A stretch of 64,000 nt of DNA. Source: Lysobacter sp. Root76 (lineage in GTDB: Bacteria > Pseudomonadota > Gammaproteobacteria > Xanthomonadales > Xanthomonadaceae). The notes beneath the pieces are model-generated. The model searched no databases and was not told the origin of the DNA. It was given only the letters and a program-made list of their open reading frames with translations. Position numbers and translations under genes: made by a program. Shown here piece after piece: positions 58,816 through 64,000 of the stretch (position 1 is its first letter; every line of letters starts with the position of its first letter). The stretch is taken from assembly GCF_001428685.1 (NCBI RefSeq), contig NZ_LMIK01000005.1:391224-455223 (forward strand). Direction: 5' to 3'.

Positions 58816-59616
58816 ATGGCCGTCGCCACGGAAGAAAAGCGCATCGCGCTGCTGATAGACGCCGACAACGCGCCGGCCGCCAAGATCGACGTGATCCTGG
58901 CCGAGGTCGCGCGCTACGGCGCCGCCAACGTGCGCCGCGCCTACGGCAACTGGAAGAGCCAGAGCCTCAAGGGCTGGGAAGCGGTGCTGCACGAGTACGC
59001 GATCCGGCCGATCCAGCAGTTCGCCTACAGCAAAGGCAAGAACGCCTCCGACATGGCGATGGTGATCGACGCCATGGACCTGCTGTACGCGCGCAACCTG
59101 GATGGCTTCGCGATCGTGTCCAGCGATGCCGACTTCACCCCGCTGGTGATGCGTCTGCTCACCGACGGGGTCAAGGTCTACGGCTTCGGCGAGAAGAAAA
59201 CCCCCGAGCCCTTCGTCAACGCCTGTTCCAAGTTCACCTACGTCGAAGCGCTGGGCCAGCCGGCCAGCGCCGACGTGCCGGCCGCGGAGCGCGCGACCAC
59301 GCCGCAACGCAGCGCCAAGGAGCTGCGCGGCGACACCAAACTGCTGCAGATGCTGCGCGGCGCGGTCGATGCGGTCAGCGGCGACGACGGCTGGTCGCAT
59401 CTGGGCGCGGTCGGGCATCAGATCGGCAACCAGGCCTCGTTCGACTCGCGCAACTACGGTTACCGCAAGCTCAGCGATCTGATCGAAGCCACCGGCCTGT
59501 TCGACGTGCGCCGCGACAACCAGATCGTGTGGATACGCGAGCAGCCCAAAGGCGGCGCGAAGGGCGGTGGGAAAGGCGGCGCCGCCAAGGCCGACAAGGG
59601 CAAGGCCGGCAGCTAG
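58816..59616 (+). CDS. NYN domain ribonuclease-like protein with C-terminal OST-HTH (LOTUS) domain
   Basis: 266 residues. The N-terminal NYN/PIN-like nuclease domain carries the acidic residues IALLIDADNAPAAKI, KGKNASDMAMVIDAMDLLY and FAIVSSDADFTPLVMRLLTDGVKVYGFGEKKTPEPFVNACSKFTYVE. A LOTUS-type winged helix spans about residues 175-245 (LLQMLRGAVDAVSGDDGWSHLGAVGHQIGNQASFDSRNYGYRKLSDLIEATGLFDVRRDNQIVWI). It ends in a Lys/Gly/Ala-rich tail likely to bind nucleic acid. RNA cleavage is likely from the fold; targets are unknown. Confidence 0.88.
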   Translation: MAVATEEKRIALLIDADNAPAAKIDVILAEVARYGAANVRRAYGNWKSQSLKGWEAVLHEYAIRPIQQFAYSKGKNASDMAMVIDAMDLLYARNLDGFAIVSSDADFTPLVMRLLTDGVKVYGFGEKKTPEPFVNACSKFTYVEALGQPASADVPAAERATTPQRSAKELRGDTKLLQMLRGAVDAVSGDDGWSHLGAVGHQIGNQASFDSRNYGYRKLSDLIEATGLFDVRRDNQIVWIREQPKGGAKGGGKGGAAKADKGKAGS

Positions 59617-59687
59617 CGTTCGCCGCAAGGATGAAGGTGCGGCGGGCGTAGCCCGGTCGCTGGTTTCGAAAGGGGAACGAAAGCAGC

Positions 59688-61403
59688 ATGAATGTCGCGG
59701 CGATCGAGATGGTCGGTACCGCTCTGCCGACACGGCGGCAAGCGATCGTGTTCGAGTTCAAGGCCTGGGGCCTGCGTGGCCGGCGCCTGCTGCGCGACGC
59801 GCTGGACCGCGAGTGGCCGCGTCGCCATGCGCGCGCCGAAGTCTTGATCGATGCGCCGGTGCTGGCCGAGTTCGAAAGCGCGCTGTGGCCGCAGGACGAA
59901 ACCGATCCGCTGCTGGTCGCAGGCAAGTTGCAGAACCTGCGCCTGGCCTTGAAGCGGCTGCATGGGATCGAAGTGCCGGCGGGCGCGAAGTTCGGTTTCT
60001 GGAAGCAGGTCGGCCGGGCGACGCGCCGCGGCGGCTATGCGGTCGGCCGCGAATTGCGCGAAGGCTGCTTGATTCCCGCGGTCGGCGGCGGCCTGTGCCA
60101 ACTCAGCAACGCGCTCTATGACGGCGCCGTGCGCGCCGGGCTCGAGGTGGTCGAGCGTCATCGCCATTCGCGGGTGCTGCCGGGCTCGCTGGCCGAGCAG
60201 GACCGCGACGCCACCGTGTTCTGGAACTACCTCGACCTGCGCCTGCGCGCGCCTCACGCATGGCGGCTGGAGATCGATATGGACGCGCAGCGGCTGCGGC
60301 TGCGCATACGCGGCCATCGCCCCGCGGCCAGCGACGCCTGGCCGCTGGCGGTGGCGCCGCGCCGCCCGCCCGAGGCGAGCAACGATTGCGGCAGCTGCGG
60401 CCAGCACGAATGCCATCGGCATACCGGCCCCAACCTCGACGGGCTGCGCCGGCTGTGGTGGATGGAAGAGGCCTGGCCCGAGTTCCGCGAACGCCTGCAG
60501 TCCGAACGCGGCGACGACGATCGCGTGTTCGGTCCGGGCGGGCGGCGTTTCCCGGCGCAGGCACCGCTGCGCCGCGTGAGCCAGTCGATCGCCTGGCGCT
60601 ACGGGCGCTGGCGCGGGCAGGCGCTGCCGCAGGTGCGTCTGGCGCAGTTGCGCGCGCACGCACGCGACCTGGCGCGCGCGCTGCAGCCGCGCGACGTGGA
60701 CCTGGTGCTGCCGCAGAGCCTGCTGCCGTTCCTGTGGCGCGACGGCGAACTCGCCGGCCGCCGCTACGCGGTGATGATGACCGCGCTGCCGATGCGCGCG
60801 CTGCAGGCCGAACTCGACGGCGCGGTGCGCCGTCATCCCGAGCAGCGATCTTTGCGCGACTTCCGCGCCGATCCGGCCCTGATCGAAGCGGAATGGGACG
60901 GCTTGCTCGCCGCGCAGGCCTGGTGGAGCCCGCATGCGCAGGTGCTGGCCCTGGCCGGCGCGCGCGCCTGCGCGTTGCCCTGGACCATGCCCGCACCGCT
61001 GCCGTCGGCCGAGCGCGTCGCCGCCGGCGCCAAGCCGCGGGTGTTCTTCCCGGCCTCGCCGCTGGCGCGCAAGGGCATCCTCGAACTGCTGGCCGCGTTG
61101 CGCGACCAGGACCTCGAGATCCTGCTGCCGCCCGGCGACAGCGAGCGCGGGCTGGACGCGGGCCGCGCCACATTGCGGCGTGTCGCCAGTTATCGGCAGG
61201 GCTTGCTTGAAGCCGATGTCGTGGCCCTGCCGGCCTGGATCGAACACCAACCGCGCGCTTTGTTGACCGCCATCGCCAGCGGCCTGCCGGTGGTGGCGAC
61301 GCCGGCCTGCGGCCTGGGCGCGGCGATGGCCTGGCGGCGGGTCGAGGCCGGCGACGTCGATGACCTGCGCGCTGCGGTGCTCGCCGCGCTGGCGAACGTT
61401 TGA
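59688..61403 (+). CDS. VanW domain protein fused to a glycosyltransferase-like domain
   Basis: 571 residues. A VanW domain spans about residues 75-190: LQNLRLALKRLHGIEVPAGAKFGFWKQVGRATRRGGYAVGRELREGCLIPAVGGGLCQLSNALYDGAVRAGLEVVERHRHSRVL, with the typical GGGLCQLS. Residues 234-245 hold a cysteine/histidine cluster (C234-x2-C237-x4-C242-H-R-H245) that could bind metal. From about 300 to the end the sequence resembles the second half of GT4-type glycosyltransferases (FFPASPLARKGILELLAALRDQDLEILLPPG ... ADVVALPAWIEHQPRALLTAIASGLPVVATPACGLG). VanW function is unknown; a cell-envelope or glycan role is inferred. No signal peptide is present. Confidence 0.82.
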   Translation: MNVAAIEMVGTALPTRRQAIVFEFKAWGLRGRRLLRDALDREWPRRHARAEVLIDAPVLAEFESALWPQDETDPLLVAGKLQNLRLALKRLHGIEVPAGAKFGFWKQVGRATRRGGYAVGRELREGCLIPAVGGGLCQLSNALYDGAVRAGLEVVERHRHSRVLPGSLAEQDRDATVFWNYLDLRLRAPHAWRLEIDMDAQRLRLRIRGHRPAASDAWPLAVAPRRPPEASNDCGSCGQHECHRHTGPNLDGLRRLWWMEEAWPEFRERLQSERGDDDRVFGPGGRRFPAQAPLRRVSQSIAWRYGRWRGQALPQVRLAQLRAHARDLARALQPRDVDLVLPQSLLPFLWRDGELAGRRYAVMMTALPMRALQAELDGAVRRHPEQRSLRDFRADPALIEAEWDGLLAAQAWWSPHAQVLALAGARACALPWTMPAPLPSAERVAAGAKPRVFFPASPLARKGILELLAALRDQDLEILLPPGDSERGLDAGRATLRRVASYRQGLLEADVVALPAWIEHQPRALLTAIASGLPVVATPACGLGAAMAWRRVEAGDVDDLRAAVLAALANV

Positions 61404-61572
61404 ACGACAGGCGCGCAGCCCGAGCGGCCGCAGCACGAAACCGCAGCCGGCTAGGGTGTATAGCGCAGCACGGACACGGGCGCGGATGGCCACAGGATCC
61501 GCAGTCCGGCGACGCAAGCGGACAGGCTCCGGCGCTACACTGAAGCCGCCATATCATGCCGATGGGAGAGGC

Positions 61573-62250
61573 ATGCAGCCGCAGCCGATCGTCCTCACTT
61601 CCGTGCTGATCGTCGAAGACGATCCGGTGGCGCGTGCACGCATGCAGGCGCTGATGCAGGGGCTGGTCGAGCCGCAGGCGCGGATCGAGACCGCCGCCGA
61701 TCTGACCGCGGCGCGCACGCTGCTGCGACAGGCGAGTTTCGCCCTGGCCCTGGTCGACGTGCAGTTGCCCGACGGCAGCGGCATCGACCTGATCGCATGG
61801 ATGTCCGGGCATGCGCCGCAGACGCAGTCGGTGATCGTCTCGGCCTGGGCCGAGGAAGAAACCATCCTGGCGGCAGTGCAGGCCGGCGCGATCGGCTACC
61901 TGCTCAAGGACCGCGACGACGACGAGCTGCGGTTGTCGCTCAAGAGCCTGCAGCGCGGCGGCGCGCCGATCGATCCGCTGATCGCGCGCCGGATCCTGGC
62001 TTTGCTGCCGCAGGCGCAGGCGGCGGCAAGCGTGCCGCAGGAGCCCGAGCCGACCGCGCAGCTGTCCGAGCGCGAGCGCGAAATCCTGCGCCTGGTCGCG
62101 CAGGGTTTCAGCAACCGTGAGATCGCCGAACTGGTGGCGCTGTCCAAGCTCACCATCGAGTGCCATACCAAGAACATCTATCGCAAGCTCGCGGTGGGGT
62201 CGCGTACCGCCGCCGTGTTCGAGGCGCGCGCGCTGGGACTGCTCAACTGA
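61573..62250 (+). CDS. NarL/LuxR-type response regulator
   Basis: 225-residue regulator. The receiver is intact (VLIVEDDPVARARMQAL, phospho-acceptor Asp in LALVDVQLPDGSGIDL, and Lys in GAIGYLLKDRDDDEL). The C-terminal GerE-type helix-turn-helix reads LSEREREILRLVAQGFSNREIAELVALSKLTIECHTKNIYRKLAVGSRTAAVFEARALGLL. GAGAGG lies before the ATG at 61573. The histidine kinase gene starts 27 bp after its stop; the two form an operon. Confidence 0.92.
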   Translation: MQPQPIVLTSVLIVEDDPVARARMQALMQGLVEPQARIETAADLTAARTLLRQASFALALVDVQLPDGSGIDLIAWMSGHAPQTQSVIVSAWAEEETILAAVQAGAIGYLLKDRDDDELRLSLKSLQRGGAPIDPLIARRILALLPQAQAAASVPQEPEPTAQLSEREREILRLVAQGFSNREIAELVALSKLTIECHTKNIYRKLAVGSRTAAVFEARALGLLN

Positions 62251-62276
62251 GCCGGAAGCGATCCGTCGCGGGCCTC

Positions 62277-64000
62277 GTGCGCGCATGCGCGTGGTGGCTG
62301 CTGATGCTGTTCGCCTGCGGTTCGCTCGATGCCGCGGCGCAGCCGGCCGAGCCCGGCACGGTGCTGCTCGACCGTGCCGAGGCCGCGCGTTCGGACTGGA
62401 ACGCCGCGGCGCCGCCGGCCGCGGGCTGGGTGCCGGTAACGCTGCTGGACGTCTGGCACAAGCGCTGGCCCGGCCACGACGGCGTGGTCTGGTATCGGCT
62501 GCATTGGCGCCAGGACGATCCGCGCCGGCCGACCGCGCTGTTGGCCGACTACATGAGTTTGAGCGGCGCGATCTATGTGAACGGCGAGGCCGTCGCGCGC
62601 GATCCCAATCTGGTCGAGCCGCTGTCGCGGACCTGGAATTCGCCGCACTACGTCCTGCTGCCGCCGTCGCTGCTGCGTGCGGGCGAGAACACCGTATTGC
62701 TGCGCGTGTCCGGGCTGTCGGCCTATCTGCCCGGCGCCGGGCCGGTGCGGATCGGCGATCCGCAGGCGCTGCAGCAGCGCTACCGCAGCGAGCGCTTCCT
62801 GCGCTACGACATCAAGCTGATCAACCTGGCCATGGCCGTGGTGCTGGGCGGCGTGTTCCTGCTGATGTGGCTGCTGCGGCGCAAGGACAGCGTCTACGGC
62901 TGGTTCGCGCTGACCGAGCTGGCCGGCTCGCTGTACGGCTACAACCACATCGCCACCGACATTTGGCCCTTGCCCAACACCGACGCCTGGCAGGCGTTCA
63001 ACGCCGCGTTCTATGTGGTGGCAGGCGCCAGTTACGCCTTGTTCCTGCTGCGTTATTGCGAGCGCCGCTATCCGCGCCTGGAGCGCGGCCTGGGCGTGGT
63101 CGCCGCGGCGGCGTTGCTCGCGGCCGCGCTGGCGCCGACGTGGATGGGGCATCAGCGCAATCTCTGGTTCGCGCTCGGCGGCTCGATCTACTACGTCAGC
63201 ATCGGCTGGTTCCTGATCCAGGCCTGGCGCCATCGTCGTCCCGATACCCTGGTGCTCGCGGCCTGCCTGCTGCTGCCGGTGCTGGTGTCGTTCTACGACT
63301 TCGCCCTGTTCTTCGGCTGGGTCGACGGGGTGACTTATCTGTTGAGCCTGACCTCGGTGCTGACCCTGATCGGCATCGGCTTCGTGCTGTCCTACCGTTT
63401 CGTCGCCGCGATGCGGCGCGTGGAAGGCTTCAACCTCGAACTCAAGCGCGAGGTCGAGGCGGCCACCTCCGAGCTGGCCCTGACCTTGTCGCGCCAGCAC
63501 GCATTGGAGCTCGCGCACAGCCGCGCCGGCGAGCGCCTGCATCTGGTGCGCGACCTGCATGACGGGTTCGGCGGCACCCTGGTCGGGGCGATCGCCCAGC
63601 TCGAACGAGCGCCCGAAGACACGCCCAAGGCGCAGGTGGTTGAAGTGCTCAAGGAGATGCGCGACGACCTGCGCCTGGTGATCGACAGCACCGCGCGCGA
63701 GCACGCCGACCTGGCCGCGCAGATCGCGCCGCTGCGCCATCGTCTGGGCCGGCTGCTGGAAACCGCCGACATCGACAGCCGCTGGCAGTTGCAAGGGCTG
63801 GACGGAATCGAACTGGACAGCGCGCGCAGCCTGGACCTGTTGCGTTTGCTGCAGGAAGCGTTGACCAACGTGTTCAAGCACAGCGGCGCCCGCCGCGTGG
63901 ACGTGCGCCTGAGCCGGGTCGAGGCGCACCTGCAGTTGCGGATCGACGACGACGGCCAGGGCATCGCGCCCGCCGCCGCGTCGACGGACGGCGGCGCGGG
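62277..64000 (+). CDS. Sensor histidine kinase with 7TM-DISM-like sensor (runs off the window end)
   Basis: The frame is open from GTG 62277 to the window edge (574 residues seen). Layout: signal peptide (CAWWLLMLFACGSLDAAAQ); periplasmic beta domain to about residue 165 (VVWYRLHWRQDDPRRPTALLADYMSLSGAIYVNGEAVA ... GENTVLLRVSGLSAYLPGAG), like 7TMR-DISM extracellular domains; seven helices (about 180-385); a coiled-coil linker; HisKA_3 dimerisation helix with the phospho-acceptor His428 in LVRDLHDGFGGTLVGAI; and an HATPase_c domain with LLQEALTNVFKHSGA and RIDDDGQG. The C-terminus is missing. It is the partner of the NarL-type regulator. The start is uncertain; CTG/other codons upstream are unlikely. 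Confidence 0.85.
   Translation, partial: MRACAWWLLMLFACGSLDAAAQPAEPGTVLLDRAEAARSDWNAAAPPAAGWVPVTLLDVWHKRWPGHDGVVWYRLHWRQDDPRRPTALLADYMSLSGAIYVNGEAVARDPNLVEPLSRTWNSPHYVLLPPSLLRAGENTVLLRVSGLSAYLPGAGPVRIGDPQALQQRYRSERFLRYDIKLINLAMAVVLGGVFLLMWLLRRKDSVYGWFALTELAGSLYGYNHIATDIWPLPNTDAWQAFNAAFYVVAGASYALFLLRYCERRYPRLERGLGVVAAAALLAAALAPTWMGHQRNLWFALGGSIYYVSIGWFLIQAWRHRRPDTLVLAACLLLPVLVSFYDFALFFGWVDGVTYLLSLTSVLTLIGIGFVLSYRFVAAMRRVEGFNLELKREVEAATSELALTLSRQHALELAHSRAGERLHLVRDLHDGFGGTLVGAIAQLERAPEDTPKAQVVEVLKEMRDDLRLVIDSTAREHADLAAQIAPLRHRLGRLLETADIDSRWQLQGLDGIELDSARSLDLLRLLQEALTNVFKHSGARRVDVRLSRVEAHLQLRIDDDGQGIAPAAASTDGGA

Overview
The window is GC-rich throughout, is densely coding on both strands, and reads as chromosomal DNA of a Xanthomonadaceae bacterium, most likely a Lysobacter. 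The inference rests on the gene repertoire: a divergent rhlB / trxA-rho arrangement, a YcgL-ankyrin pair, a secreted S9 dipeptidyl peptidase, an effector with the XVIPCD tail used by the bacteria-killing type IV secretion system of xanthomonads, a TonB-receptor carbohydrate locus, an orphan NRPS, and the short palindromic intergenic repeats typical of this family. No rRNA, tRNA, phage, transposase or CRISPR array was seen.

Layout, left part. 0-7 kb: hemF, a small secreted protein and a dipeptidyl peptidase on the minus strand, diverging from cydAB (bd-type oxidase). 7.1-7.9 kb: a gene-free repeat island with a tandem 196-bp unit and a GGCAAC hexamer array. 7.9-13.4 kb: ycgL, a membrane-anchored ankyrin protein and a convergent K+/H+ antiporter. 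13.7-17.7 kb: a TonB-C-like secreted protein, a second secreted protein and the XVIPCD effector. 18-22.4 kb: rho, trxA and rhlB. 22.6-26 kb: ftsEX, a double receiver protein and ung. 26-32.4 kb: an XRE-cupin regulator, a 1.4-kb gene-poor stretch of mixed composition, two LysR regulators each divergent from a small enzyme gene (tautomerase, azoreductase), and an overlapping HipA-like kinase / DUF3037 pair.

Right part. 32.4-37.3 kb: a PmrAB-like two-component system divergent from a PAP2 phosphatase and an EptA-type phosphoethanolamine transferase, which looks like a lipid A modification module. 37.3-43.2 kb: a small EamA transporter and a two-module NRPS (A-T-C-A-T, no thioesterase). 43.3-53 kb: a LacI-controlled carbohydrate locus (MFS and LacI on minus; TonB receptor, GH3 glycosidase and sodium/sugar symporter on plus) with two near-identical operators over a strong promoter. 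53.1-59.6 kb: a HAD phosphatase, rpoH, a Shelphs-type phosphoesterase, type II NADH dehydrogenase, transaldolase and a NYN/LOTUS protein. 59.7-64 kb: a VanW-glycosyltransferase fusion and a NarL-type two-component system whose kinase runs off the end.

Most striking: (i) rpoH is preceded by an RpoE-type promoter whose -10 and start region lie inside a symmetrically changed CIRCE element, suggesting that heat-shock sigma synthesis is activated by envelope stress and repressed by HrcA; (ii) the XVIPCD effector, apparently an undescribed membrane-active type; (iii) the orphan NRPS, with a glycine-type second module and a changed condensation motif; (iv) the double LacI operator.
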